NCBI GenBank assembly: GCA_902497025.1
Contig: CABVDJ010000019.1
Coordinates: forward strand, 1-40,739
Source of the DNA: an uncultured Collinsella sp.
Lineage (GTDB): Bacteria; Actinomycetota; Coriobacteriia; Coriobacteriales; Coriobacteriaceae
Direction: 5' to 3'
Length of the DNA stretch: 40,739 nt
Part shown: piece by piece, positions 15,121-23,431 of the stretch
How positions within the stretch are numbered: the stretch's first letter is position 1
How the letters are laid out: every line of letters begins with the position of its first letter
Translations under genes and position numbers: made by a program
The notes under the pieces: model-generated
Database searches by the model: none
Told to the model about the DNA's origin: nothing
What the model saw: the letters and a program-made list of their open reading frames with translations, nothing else

Positions 15121-16073
15121 CTAGCCTAGGATGCGGGCCATGCGCGCCTTGAACTCGGACAGAAAGCGCGGGGCGTCCACGGTGAGTGCCACAAGCGCGC
15201 TCTTGTCGGGGTCGGACAGGCGATGCTCGTCGCAGATAGTGCGGCCGCGATACTCGCCGAGCAGGTCGACGCGCAAGTTGCAACCAAGTGCGCCCACGAG
15301 CGTGGGATCAATCGCCACGGCAACGGCAAGCGGATCGTGCAGCGCGCAGCCGCCCAGGTAAGGGGCGTTCATCTCGTACGAACCGATGTAGTGCTCGACC
15401 ATGCTCGCAAACGCACAGCCCGCCATGGTGCCCGAACCCGTCCAGCCGGCAATGTCGCGACGCGTGAGCACCACGCGATGCGTCACGTCCAAGCCCACCA
15501 TGGTGAGCTTGCGGCCCGAACGCAGCACGGCATCGGCCGCCTCGGGATCGCTTGCCATGTTGGCCTCGGCACCCGCACTCACGTTACCGGGCACGGTCAG
15601 GGCGCCGCCCATCACCACCACGCGACCGATAGACATCATCGCCGCCGCATCGCGCTCCAAGGCAAGTGCTAGGTTGGAGAGCGGACCGGTCGCCACGTAG
15701 ATTAGATCGGGACCATAGGTGCGCGCGGCATCAATCAGATAATCGACCGCCGCGTTACCGTCGGCCGACGTCGCCCCCACCGGCTCGCCCCGCCAATGCC
15801 GTTCTTGCCGTGGATGAGCGTGGTGGACGCCGGCGGTGTATAGGGCTCAGTCGCCTTAATGGGACGATCGGCGCCCAGGTACACCGGAACCTCGGGGCGA
15901 CCCAGCAGATCGAGCACCGCCAGGCAGTTGTGCGCCGATTGCTCGACGCGCACGTTGCCAAAGCACGTGGTGATGCCCACCAGCTCCACCTCGGGGCTCG
16001 CGATGGCATAGGCAAGCGCCATCGCATCGTCCACACCCATATCCAGATCAAGGATCAGCTTCTTGGTTGCCAT
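15121..16073 (-). pseudogene. Nucleoside hydrolase, frameshifted
   Basis: Inosine-uridine-type nucleoside hydrolase that would split nucleosides to base and ribose. The N-terminal part (MATKKLILDLDMGVDDAMALAYA, with the Ca2+-binding aspartates) runs from 16073. The rest (VGATSADGNAAVDYLIDAARTYG to the end, with ATGPLSNLALAL and GCALHDPLAVAVAID) is in another frame. The switch lies at about 15782-15793, in GGCGGGGCGAGCCGGTG. Adding one base before GAGCCG would restore a fluent GGAEPVG junction, so a single-base deletion or a sequencing error is likely. Otherwise the protein is normal length, about 317 residues. ATG is 4 nt past the ribokinase stop, so the two are co-transcribed and functionally linked through ribose. 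Confidence 0.85.
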
Positions 16074-16077
16074 TGTT

Positions 16078-17073
16078 CTACTCCGCTTCTCCGTCTTGTA
16101 CTAAATCGTCTAAATCAAACACGCGCTCAACTTCGGCTCGCGTGGGAATCGACTGCTGAGCGCCCAGGCGCGACACCGTCACTGCCGAGGCGCGAGCACC
16201 CGTGGCCATGCACTCAAAGAGCGGCAAGCCCTCTAGGCGAGCTGCTGCCAACGCACCGATAAACGTATCGCCCGCGGCCGTGGTATCGACTACCGTGCTC
16301 GAAAGCGCCGGCATGCGCAGCAGCTCACCACCATCGCCGAGCGTAACCGAGCCGGCGCCGCCCAACGTGATGACCGCAGCTCCGGCACCCTTGGCGAGCA
16401 GGGCATTGAGCGCCGCGATGCAGCTCGCATCATCCGCGGGCAAGATGCCCGTCAGCACCTGGCATTCGGTCTCGTTGGGACAGACCAGGTCGACCGCAGG
16501 CCAGGCCTCCGCAGGCAACTCACAGGCAGGCGCTGGATTAAAAACCGCATAGAACCCCAGCTCATGAGCGCAAACAAGTGCCTCGGCCGTCGCTGCAAGG
16601 TCACATTCGCCCTGGGCGATAAAGACGCTTCCGGCAGCCGGGGCAATATCGCTGGCGTCGCCGTCGAGCTCATCGGCCACCAGACAACGCAGGGCGCAGG
16701 CCACATCCTCGCCCGCAAGCGCGTGGTTGGCGCCCGGCGACAGCACGATGCGGTTGTCGCTCTCGCAGCGAATGATAGTCGCGGTACCGGTCTCCACGTC
16801 ATCGCGACGCGCCACAAACTCAACGCCCACGCCGGCATCCTGAAGCCCCGCCACGAGCGCATCGCCAAACGTATCGCGCCCGACCGCGCCAATCATGCAC
16901 GTGCGCGCACCCATGCGCGCGGCGGCGACGGCCTGGTTAGCGCCCTTGCCACCGGCGTTGGTGATAAAACCACTGCCACCGACGGTCTCGCCCGCGCGCG
17001 GCATGCGCTCGCACGCCACCGAAAGGTCCATGTTCATGCTGCCGAACACCGCAACGATGCCGCGATCTGCCAT
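16078..17073 (-). CDS. rbsK: Ribokinase (PfkB family)
   Basis: ATP-dependent kinase of 331 residues that makes ribose 5-phosphate. ATG at 17073 (MADRGIVAVFGSMNMDLSV) has GAGGAGG 5 nt upstream. The N-terminal sugar-binding motif is NAGGKGANQAVAAARMG, and the C-terminal PfkB signature VVDTTAAGDTFIGALAA holds the catalytic aspartate. It overlaps in function with the nucleoside hydrolase gene just downstream (4-nt gap): the hydrolase frees ribose and this enzyme traps it. There is no ribose transporter nearby, which favours a role in nucleoside salvage. Confidence 0.92.
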   Translation of the reverse strand: MADRGIVAVFGSMNMDLSVACERMPRAGETVGGSGFITNAGGKGANQAVAAARMGARTCMIGAVGRDTFGDALVAGLQDAGVGVEFVARRDDVETGTATIIRCESDNRIVLSPGANHALAGEDVACALRCLVADELDGDASDIAPAAGSVFIAQGECDLAATAEALVCAHELGFYAVFNPAPACELPAEAWPAVDLVCPNETECQVLTGILPADDASCIAALNALLAKGAGAAVITLGGAGSVTLGDGGELLRMPALSSTVVDTTAAGDTFIGALAAARLEGLPLFECMATGARASAVTVSRLGAQQSIPTRAEVERVFDLDDLVQDGEAE

Positions 17074-17136
17074 GGAAACCTCCTCATCTGCGGGCCTTAT
17101 GCCCACCGTCGGCCGTCAATCGTGCCCTCTCGCACC

Positions 17137-17166
17137 TCTATAACTTTAGTTCACTTTGATGTGAAC
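17137..17166 (-). promoter_or_regulatory. rbsK promoter with palindromic operator
   Basis: On the minus strand TTCACA (17165-17160), a 17-nt spacer and TATAGA (17142-17137) form a good promoter about 65 nt before rbsK. The perfect palindrome GTTCAC-TTTGAT-GTGAAC (17149-17166) covers the -35 box and half the spacer, a typical repressor position. The regulator was not identified. Confidence 0.65.
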
Positions 17167-17259
17167 GCACGCTTGAGCTTGCGCCAGCAGCAAGCATTCA
17201 CAGGAGCAGGCAGCTACAATGAATATGTGCTGATTATTCTCGTCATTGGATGATGTTTT

Positions 17260-19476
17260 ATGGAACAATTCCCACAATCGGGCTCGCGCGGTCGACGCCG
17301 CACGGGCAACGAGCCGGCGCCGCACGAACGCGTGAAGAGCGAACGCCGTGCCAACGAGCCGCGACGCACCACGAGCCCCCATCGCGCTTCTGCCAACAAC
17401 GCGGGCCGCGCCAACACTCCCGCCGCAGAGCAGACGCCTGCTCGCCCCAAGTCCCGCTACATCCCTGCCCTTGACGGCCTGCGCACGCTTGCCGTCGTCG
17501 CGGTGGTGCTCTATCACCTCAACCTCACGTGGGCGCAGGGCGGCCTGCTTGGCGTCACGATCTTCTTTGTGCTTTCGGGCTATCTGATCACGCGCCTGCT
17601 ACTCAACGAAGTCGCTAAGACCGGCCGCATCGACCTCAAAAGCTTCTGGATCCGCCGCATCCGTCGCCTGGTCCCCGCCGTGGTGACCGTCGTGGTGGTG
17701 ACCTGCGCGCTGTGCACCATCTTTAACCACGTGATGCTCACCAAGATGCGCCCCGACATCCTGCCGTCGCTGCTGTTCTTCAACAACTGGTGGCAGATTG
17801 CCCAAAACGTCTCGTACTTCAATGCTCTGGGCGACCCCTCGCCGCTCACGCACTTTTGGTCGCTTGCCATCGAGGAACAGTTCTACCTGATTTGGCCGCC
17901 ACTGCTGTTTGCCATGGTATCCATGCATGTGAGCAAGCCCAACACGCGCCGCGTGGTTCTGGGCCTTGCCGCGGTATCTGCCCTTGCCATGATGGTGCTT
18001 TACAACCCTGCCGCCGACCCCAGCCGCGTGTACTACGGCACCGACACCCGCGTGTTCTCGCTGCTGCTGGGTGCCTGGATGGCCTTTATCCCCGATCGCG
18101 ACCTGGCGCCGGTTCGTCTCGCCCATCGTTTGGGGCTCAATCGCCTGGCTGGCGCCGCCAAGCACGGCAAGAACGCCGAGGGCAAGCCTGGCGAAAAGGC
18201 CGACGAATCAGCCGAGACCGCCCCGGCACAGCCGAGCGCCCCCGTGCGCTTTTGGTCCTCGCCCGCATCCATCGATGTATTGGGCGTCGTGGGTCTGGTT
18301 GGCCTTGCCGCCATGGTCGCGCTCACCAACGGCTACACCGCGTTCCAGTATCGCGGCGGCACGCTGTTATGCTCCATCCTCACGCTCATGGTCATCGCGG
18401 CCTGCGTGCAGCCCCAGGGAATGGTTGCTCGCGCGCTGTCCGCCGAGCCGCTCGTGTGGGTTGGCAAGCGCTCATACAGCATCTACCTGTGGCACTATCC
18501 GCTGCTGTTGCTTATGAACCCGGTCGCCAACATCAACGATACACCGTGGTGGCAGTACATTTTGCAGGTGCTGTTGGTGGTCGCCGTGGCCGAATGCTCA
18601 TATCGCTTTATCGAGACGCCGTTTAGAAAGGGCGCCTTTGGGCGCACCGTATCCGAGTTCCGCGACGGCACCGCCACGCCCGCCAACTGGGTGCGCGCGC
18701 ACGTCCCTGCCTGTGCAGCCTGCGCTGTCGTGTTGGTCGTTGCACTGGGCGGCCTGATCTTTGTGCCCGAGACGTCTGCGCTGAGCGGCGAGGGCGCCGA
18801 AGTTCTGAACAAGGAAGCCAAGAACGCCGCACCCACCGACCAGCAGGCGGCCGACGACACCGACAAGGACAACGACGGCTTTCCCGACGGCTCCTACGAC
18901 CTGTTGATGATCGGTGACTCCGTGTCGCTGCGCGCCGTTGATTCCTTTGACGGCGTGTTCCCGCACAGCCATATCGATGCCGAAAAGGGCCGCCAGTTCG
19001 ATGCGGGCCGTGCGACATTTGAGGGCTATCTTCAAAAGAACCTTGCCGGCAAGATCGTGGTCTTTGCGCTGGGCACCAACGGCTTGGTAACCGACGACCA
19101 AATCGACGCCATCATGGCCGATGCAGGAGATAAGCGTATTGTGGTGTTTGTGAACACGCGCAGCCCGCAGCCGTGGGTTGGCTCTACCAACCAGGCCATC
19201 GCCAACGCCGCTACGCGCTACAAGAACGTACGCGTTATCGACTGGTACGGATACAGTGCCAACCGCAACGACCTGTTCGATGGCGATGGCACGCACCTAT
19301 CGACCACTGGCGTGACTGAGTACCTCAGCTTGATCCACGATGCCGTCAAGAAGGACCTGCCCGTGCATCCCGAGGATCACGTCAACGATCCGCAGCCGGC
19401 AGCCGTCAAGTCTGCCACCGACGCACTCGTCAATGCGCTTGCCTTCAAGCCGCACAAGCTGGGCACCGACAAGTAA
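17260..19476 (+). CDS. Membrane O-acyltransferase (AT3) fused to SGNH domain
   Basis: A 738-residue OafA/PatA-like envelope enzyme. Residues 1-65 are basic and look disordered and cytoplasmic. The acyltransferase-3 membrane domain begins at YIPALDGLRTLAVVAVVLYHLN (H86, conserved) and has about ten hydrophobic segments with LTHFWSLAIEEQFYLIWP. A charged linker around 300-325 interrupts it. After a last membrane segment near 485-505 comes an extracytoplasmic SGNH hydrolase-like domain with MIGDSVSLRAVDSF (about 550), LGTNG and DGDGTHLSTTG (about 676). Such proteins acetylate peptidoglycan, teichoic acid or surface glycans. Start ATG has only a weak upstream GGATGATG. It is monocistronic and ends in a strong hairpin. 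Confidence 0.9.
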   Translation: MEQFPQSGSRGRRRTGNEPAPHERVKSERRANEPRRTTSPHRASANNAGRANTPAAEQTPARPKSRYIPALDGLRTLAVVAVVLYHLNLTWAQGGLLGVTIFFVLSGYLITRLLLNEVAKTGRIDLKSFWIRRIRRLVPAVVTVVVVTCALCTIFNHVMLTKMRPDILPSLLFFNNWWQIAQNVSYFNALGDPSPLTHFWSLAIEEQFYLIWPPLLFAMVSMHVSKPNTRRVVLGLAAVSALAMMVLYNPAADPSRVYYGTDTRVFSLLLGAWMAFIPDRDLAPVRLAHRLGLNRLAGAAKHGKNAEGKPGEKADESAETAPAQPSAPVRFWSSPASIDVLGVVGLVGLAAMVALTNGYTAFQYRGGTLLCSILTLMVIAACVQPQGMVARALSAEPLVWVGKRSYSIYLWHYPLLLLMNPVANINDTPWWQYILQVLLVVAVAECSYRFIETPFRKGAFGRTVSEFRDGTATPANWVRAHVPACAACAVVLVVALGGLIFVPETSALSGEGAEVLNKEAKNAAPTDQQAADDTDKDNDGFPDGSYDLLMIGDSVSLRAVDSFDGVFPHSHIDAEKGRQFDAGRATFEGYLQKNLAGKIVVFALGTNGLVTDDQIDAIMADAGDKRIVVFVNTRSPQPWVGSTNQAIANAATRYKNVRVIDWYGYSANRNDLFDGDGTHLSTTGVTEYLSLIHDAVKKDLPVHPEDHVNDPQPAAVKSATDALVNALAFKPHKLGTDK

Positions 19477-19500
19477 CCTGCAGCGCAAACTTCCCACATC

Positions 19501-19536
19501 CGGAGGGGGTGTCTGCCACGGCAGACACCCCCTCCG
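19501..19536 (+). terminator. Hairpin after the acyltransferase gene
   Basis: Perfect 16-bp arms (CGGAGGGGGTGTCTGC and its complement) with the loop CACG lie 25 nt past the stop. The stem is very stable, but no T-run follows. Confidence 0.75.
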
Positions 19537-19683
19537 GCAGTTAGGGACACTCCTGGCGCAGCCAATGAAGACCTCTACGGATGAATTCCAGGCCGCTCCG
19601 TCGCTCCAGACATCGTTTCCGCGCCTCGTGCCTGCCCCAAACAATCAAAACAAGCCCTTTTCGCCGCACCCTCAAAGGTCTGT

Positions 19684-19909
19684 GGGCAAAAAAGGGCAAA
19701 TATGAGTACTGTTACCATTTTAGTAGCAAGCAAAACCACCCAAAATGACGTCCGAGCGACCCCTACAACCCCCTAAAGCAGCCAACCTGACTGGTTTAAG
19801 GCGTATTGGAGTCAATTTTAATGAACATACTAAAGGCTATGTTCATTATCTTTTAGGATGTAAATGCTATTCACTTAGCAACAGTACTCATATTTGGCAT
19901 TTTTTGTCC
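19684..19909. mobile_element. MITE-like 226-bp element with 30-bp inverted ends
   Basis: The left end (19684-19713) and the reverse complement of the right end (19880-19909) match at about 27 of 30 positions, including a perfect AAATATGAGTACTGTT. The interior is AT-rich, non-coding and contains a perfect palindrome AATGAACATA/TATGTTCATT (about 19820-19848). It lies between two convergent genes, each with its own terminator. No target-site duplication was recognised, so transposition is inferred. The remaining bases of this 517-nt gap hold the two terminators and nothing else recognised. Confidence 0.6.
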
Positions 19910-19940
19910 ATTGCTATATAACTAACACCCTATAGCAGAC

Positions 19941-19974
19941 AAAAAACAGGCCGCAGCCCATCGCTGCGGCCTGT
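19941..19974 (-). terminator. Terminator after the NRAMP-like gene
   Basis: On the minus strand ACAGGCCGCAGC and GCTGCGGCCTGT (12 bp, 5-nt loop) are followed by a run of Ts (19946-19941). It is a textbook rho-independent terminator 20 nt beyond the stop codon. Confidence 0.9.
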
Positions 19975-19993
19975 TCGGAAGCAAAAGTGGGCG

Positions 19994-21256
19994 TTAAGCG
20001 CTGTAGCCCATCGCTTGCAGCACAAACATGACGACTGTCAGCACCGTAATCACGGCGATAGTCGCCCAAGTGAGCACGTTCCACACGCGGCCATTGCGGT
20101 TGGCACCCATGATGTGACGGTCGGCGGCGATAACCACCTGGAACACCAGAACCACGGGCAGTAGCACGCCATTGATGACCTGCGAGGTCATCATAATCTG
20201 GAACAGATCGACGCCGGGCATAAGCACCAGCACGGCAGAGATACCGATGATGGCCGTAATGATGCCGCGATAAACCGGGGCCTCGTCCCAGCTGCGGTCG
20301 GCACCGCGCTCCCAGCCAAATGCCTCGCAGATAGCGCTCGACGTAACGCCCGGCAGCACGCAGGCGGCCAAGAAGCTCGCCGCGACCAGGCCCGAGGCAA
20401 ACAGTACCGTGGACCACTGGCCCGCGATGGGCTCCAGTGCGCGGGCGGCATCGGCGGCATCGCTAATCTGAATGCCCGCCGGGAACAACACCGTACCGGT
20501 CGTGATGATAATAAAGCCGGCAATAACATCGGCGGCAAGCGAGCCGCTCACGGTATCAATACGCTGCAACACGATGTCGTCCTCGCCCGCATTCTTATCG
20601 ACCACGTTGTTCTGAGCCAAGAAGATCATCCACGGTGCGATGGTGGTACCGATCGTTGCGACCACGAGCGACACGTAGCTGGGATCGTTCTGAATATTGG
20701 GGACGACCAAGTCGACCGCGACCTCGCCCCAGTTGGGGCCGGCCATAAACGCGGCGACGATGTAGGTCACGAACACGCAGCTTACCAGCAGCAGAATCTT
20801 CTCGATGCGCTGGAAACTGCCCGACATGGTAAGCATCCACACCAGCAGCGCCACGAGCGGCACCGAGATGCTCGCCGGAACGCCAAACAGAGCAAGGCCG
20901 CTCGCGATACCCGCGAACTCCGAGATGGTCACCGCCGTGTTGGCGATCAACAGCGCTGCCATGGCCAGCACGCTCTTGCGCACGCCAAAGCGCTCGCGAA
21001 TGAGCGACGCCAGGCCCTTACCCGTGACGCATCCGCAGCGCGCCGCGGTCTCCTGCGTCACGATAAGCAGCACGGTCATGACGGGAAGCATCCAGAGCAT
21101 CTTATAGCCATAGCTGGCGCCCGCGCTGGAATACGTGGCGATGCCGCCAGCGTCATTGCCCGAAAGCGCCGCCAGAAGACCGGGGCCCATGGCGCCAAAG
21201 ATGGCCGCGATGGTCAGCTTTTGCTTGGTGCTCGGCTTTTGCTTCGTATTTTGCAC
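19994..21256 (-). CDS. NRAMP-related divalent metal (probably Mg2+) transporter
   Basis: A 420-residue SLC11/NRAMP-family membrane transporter with about 11 hydrophobic segments. GTG at 21256 (VQNTKQKPSTKQKL) has AGGTGG 6 nt upstream and lies 8 nt past the stop of the MgtE-like gene, so the two form an operon. The TM1 motif, DPGN in Mn/Fe transporters, reads DAGG (SGNDAGGIATYSSAGASYG). In TM6 the usual MPH reads APW (GTTIAPWMIF), so the metal-selecting methionine is lost. These changes are those described for NRAMP-related Mg2+ transporters (NRMTs), known from Clostridium and from Eggerthella, another Coriobacterium. Pairing with an MgtE-like protein supports Mg2+. Other pipelines may call it mntH. 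Confidence 0.85.
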   Translation of the reverse strand: MQNTKQKPSTKQKLTIAAIFGAMGPGLLAALSGNDAGGIATYSSAGASYGYKMLWMLPVMTVLLIVTQETAARCGCVTGKGLASLIRERFGVRKSVLAMAALLIANTAVTISEFAGIASGLALFGVPASISVPLVALLVWMLTMSGSFQRIEKILLLVSCVFVTYIVAAFMAGPNWGEVAVDLVVPNIQNDPSYVSLVVATIGTTIAPWMIFLAQNNVVDKNAGEDDIVLQRIDTVSGSLAADVIAGFIIITTGTVLFPAGIQISDAADAARALEPIAGQWSTVLFASGLVAASFLAACVLPGVTSSAICEAFGWERGADRSWDEAPVYRGIITAIIGISAVLVLMPGVDLFQIMMTSQVINGVLLPVVLVFQVVIAADRHIMGANRNGRVWNVLTWATIAVITVLTVVMFVLQAMGYSA

Positions 21257-21264
21257 GCGACCAC

Positions 21265-23109
21265 CTACCCCATGACCGACATGGTGAGCAGCACCGCGGC
21301 GATGCAGTACGCCACACACGAGATCATGACGGCGATGACGTTCATGGCGGTACCCGACGTATTAAGGTCGTGCTCATCGCGCCAGAACAGCACCATCAGG
21401 TAAATCACGGCGCTCATGTTGCCCACCAGGCAGATGATGGCCGCGATGTTAAAGCAGCCGGTAAAGAGCTGCTCCTCAAACATAGGGGCATCGAGGAACG
21501 CGGCAGTGCGCACCAGCTGCGCGCACAGGTAAGTAACAAGCGAAAGGATCAGGCCCATACCCGTGCTCTGGAAGAAGAATCCCAGGTACGGTTTGGGCTC
21601 GTCGTCGTGACCGTCGTACTCGAGGAAGTAGTTCTTGACGAACGACACCATGCGCGAGGCCGCCAGCAGCACGAGCGGCATGGCGCACATGGGGAACACC
21701 ACCAGATGCGCGGAGCCCAGCGCCGTCCCCAGCACCGTCGCCATAATGCACGAGGCGATGCCCCACACGACGACCCAGTACTGACGATGCACGAACCAGC
21801 TGAGCACGTTCGTCGAGTCGTCCGACGCGCTATCGCCCGAGCCGACACCGGCGATCTGCAGGTCCTCCTGATGCTCCTCGGCAATAACGTCCATGGCGTC
21901 GTCGAAGGTCACGATGCCCAGGATATGACGGTTCTCGTCGCAGACAGGGATGGCAACCAGGTCGTACTTGGTCATCTCGTCCGTCACGTCTTCCTGGTCC
22001 TCGTCGGGTGACACGTAGACCAGATCGCGATAGGCGAGCTGGCCCAGCGTGGCGTCGCGGTCGGCCACGATCAGCGTGCGCAGCGAAAGCACGCCCGTCA
22101 GCATGCCGCTCGGGTCCTCGGTATAGACGTAATAGACGCTCTCAAAGTCCTCGTCGAGCTTGCGGATCGCCTCGATGGCGTCACCGACCGTCGCCGTGGC
22201 GGGCAGGGAGACAAACTCCGAGGTCATGATGCGACCGGCAGTGTTGTCCTCATAGCCCAGCAGGTTACGAATCGCCTTCTCCTCCTGAACGCCCATCAGG
22301 CGCAGAAGCTTCTCGGCCTTCTCGTAATCGAGCTCGTCGATTAGGTCAGCGGCGTCGTCCGGGTCCATCATGGCCAGCATCGACGATGCATCGGTGTCGG
22401 ACAGGCCCTCGAGCATCTCGGTCATAAGTTCGTCGTCATCGAACTCCGAGATGGCCTCGGCGGCCTGGGCAGTATCGAGCTGCGCGAACACCTGTGCACG
22501 CAGGCGCGGGTCGAGCTGCTCGATAATGTCGGCAATATCAGCAGGATGCAGCTCGCCAAGCGTCTTGTGCGACACCGACAGCTGAATGTTCTTAGTCGAA
22601 CGGTCGAGCAGGTCCATGTAGGACCAGGCGATGATGTCCTCGCCGAGCGGTTTGCCCAGGTGCTTCATAAAGCTCTCGACGACATGCTCGAGGGCGGGGC
22701 TGATCGCGCGCAGCAGACCGCGGGCGCCAACTTCGGCACCCAGCAGGCGCAGTTGATTTTCGCCCGACATGGAAAACTTGATGTCGTTTACGCGCACGAC
22801 CTTCATGCCCTGCGTGTCGACAATCTGCTTGTTGAGCACGTCACGGGCGAGCAAGAGTTCGGTCGGCTGCAGGTACGAAAAACGGATTTCGGTGGCCGGC
22901 GACTTAAGGTGCACACCCGTCTCGTCGATACGGTCGACCCATTTGCGCCAGCTGATCATAAATGGCGTCTTGCCGGGTCCGCGGAACGCGAGCGACGTCA
23001 CGTGCGGAAAAACTTCGCCGGTAGCAATGCCAAAATCGTTCACAACGCCGAGCTTTTCGCCATCGACGTCCAAGACCGGCAGTTTGAGCATCTCACTCAG
23101 ATAATTCAC
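21265..23109 (-). CDS. MgtE-like PRC/CBS membrane protein
   Basis: A 614-residue protein starting at GTG (MNYLSEMLKLPVLDV) with GGGGAG 7 nt upstream. Domains in order: PRC-barrel-like segments at about 8-110 (LPVLDVDGEKLGVVNDFGI; IVDTQGMKVVRVNDIKF), an MgtE_N helical domain at about 180-300 (LHPADIADIIEQLDPRLRAQVF), a CBS pair at about 305-430 (TAGRIMTSEFVSLPATATVGDAI), and about five membrane segments from 450 on. The membrane part lacks the MgtE pore signature (GGNxGxQ); the matching place reads MPLVLLAASRMVSF. It is therefore unlikely to be an ordinary MgtE channel and may be the Mg2+-sensing partner of the transporter encoded 8 nt downstream. Confidence 0.85.
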   Translation of the reverse strand: MNYLSEMLKLPVLDVDGEKLGVVNDFGIATGEVFPHVTSLAFRGPGKTPFMISWRKWVDRIDETGVHLKSPATEIRFSYLQPTELLLARDVLNKQIVDTQGMKVVRVNDIKFSMSGENQLRLLGAEVGARGLLRAISPALEHVVESFMKHLGKPLGEDIIAWSYMDLLDRSTKNIQLSVSHKTLGELHPADIADIIEQLDPRLRAQVFAQLDTAQAAEAISEFDDDELMTEMLEGLSDTDASSMLAMMDPDDAADLIDELDYEKAEKLLRLMGVQEEKAIRNLLGYEDNTAGRIMTSEFVSLPATATVGDAIEAIRKLDEDFESVYYVYTEDPSGMLTGVLSLRTLIVADRDATLGQLAYRDLVYVSPDEDQEDVTDEMTKYDLVAIPVCDENRHILGIVTFDDAMDVIAEEHQEDLQIAGVGSGDSASDDSTNVLSWFVHRQYWVVVWGIASCIMATVLGTALGSAHLVVFPMCAMPLVLLAASRMVSFVKNYFLEYDGHDDEPKPYLGFFFQSTGMGLILSLVTYLCAQLVRTAAFLDAPMFEEQLFTGCFNIAAIICLVGNMSAVIYLMVLFWRDEHDLNTSGTAMNVIAVMISCVAYCIAAVLLTMSVMG

Positions 23110-23313
23110 TGGTGCTCCCCATCATTATCCCTTCGGACTGCGGCCATGCCGGCGCGCCATCCGTGGACTATTAGATATGCATACGCATGCGCGGGCGGCA
23201 CGCCGCTCGGCGCTCACACCCCGTACATGCGCAAGAAGCACCTGCATGGGGTCATCGACTGTATGGTCGAGGTTTGGATTTCACCTGCAACCTTTCTCTT
23301 GACCCTTGTTATC
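23110..23313 (-). promoter_or_regulatory. Structured leader of the MgtE-like/NRAMP operon
   Basis: An untranslated stretch of about 200 nt precedes the GTG start. Near its 5' end the pairs GGGTCA/TGACCC (23305-23300 with 23254-23249), AGGTT/AACCT and TCGAC/GTCGA would form a compact three-way junction. GC-rich hairpins follow, including CGCATG/CATGCG around 23225-23185. No known Mg2+ (M-box) or Mn2+ (yybP-ykoY) riboswitch core was recognised. No gene is seen in the 320-nt gap. Confidence 0.45.
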
Positions 23314-23320
23314 CGCAGTA

Positions 23321-23326
23321 ACTATA
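23321..23326 (-). promoter_or_regulatory. Extended -10 of the MgtE-like/NRAMP operon
   Basis: The minus strand reads TGCTATAGT, an extended -10 (TGn + TATAGT). TTGACG lies about 20 nt upstream, a little far for a -35. The predicted start is near 23313. Confidence 0.55.
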
Positions 23327-23404
23327 GCATCAGCATCGCGCCGTGGCGTCAAATTTATGCTCCAAACATCGCAGGCATACCAAACGCTGACGCAACCGTG
23401 ACAT

Positions 23405-23431
23405 AGTCATTGGGGACGTTCTTACATGACT
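23405..23431. repeat. Palindromic repeat (TCATTGGGGAC family) at a stop codon
   Basis: AGTCAT...ATGACT arms surround the family core TTGGGGACGTTCTTA. The right arm overlaps the stop codon of the polysaccharide-deacetylase-like gene (23430-23432). It is related to the copies at 31820-31879 and 35472-35622. Confidence 0.7.

Noticed and set aside
19684..19909. Simple transcription terminator
   Set aside because: Both neighbouring genes already have their own hairpins, and the inverted ends are about 170 bp apart with an AT-rich interior, so a mobile-element origin fits better.
19994..21256. Ordinary MntH-type manganese transporter
   Set aside because: The DPGN and MPH metal-site motifs are replaced by DAGG and APW, so a Mn2+/Fe2+-selective site is unlikely, although transport was not tested.
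23110..23313. M-box or yybP-ykoY riboswitch before the Mg-type transporter operon
   Set aside because: I compared the leader by eye with the conserved M-box and yybP-ykoY segments and found no convincing match. An Infernal scan could still overturn this.
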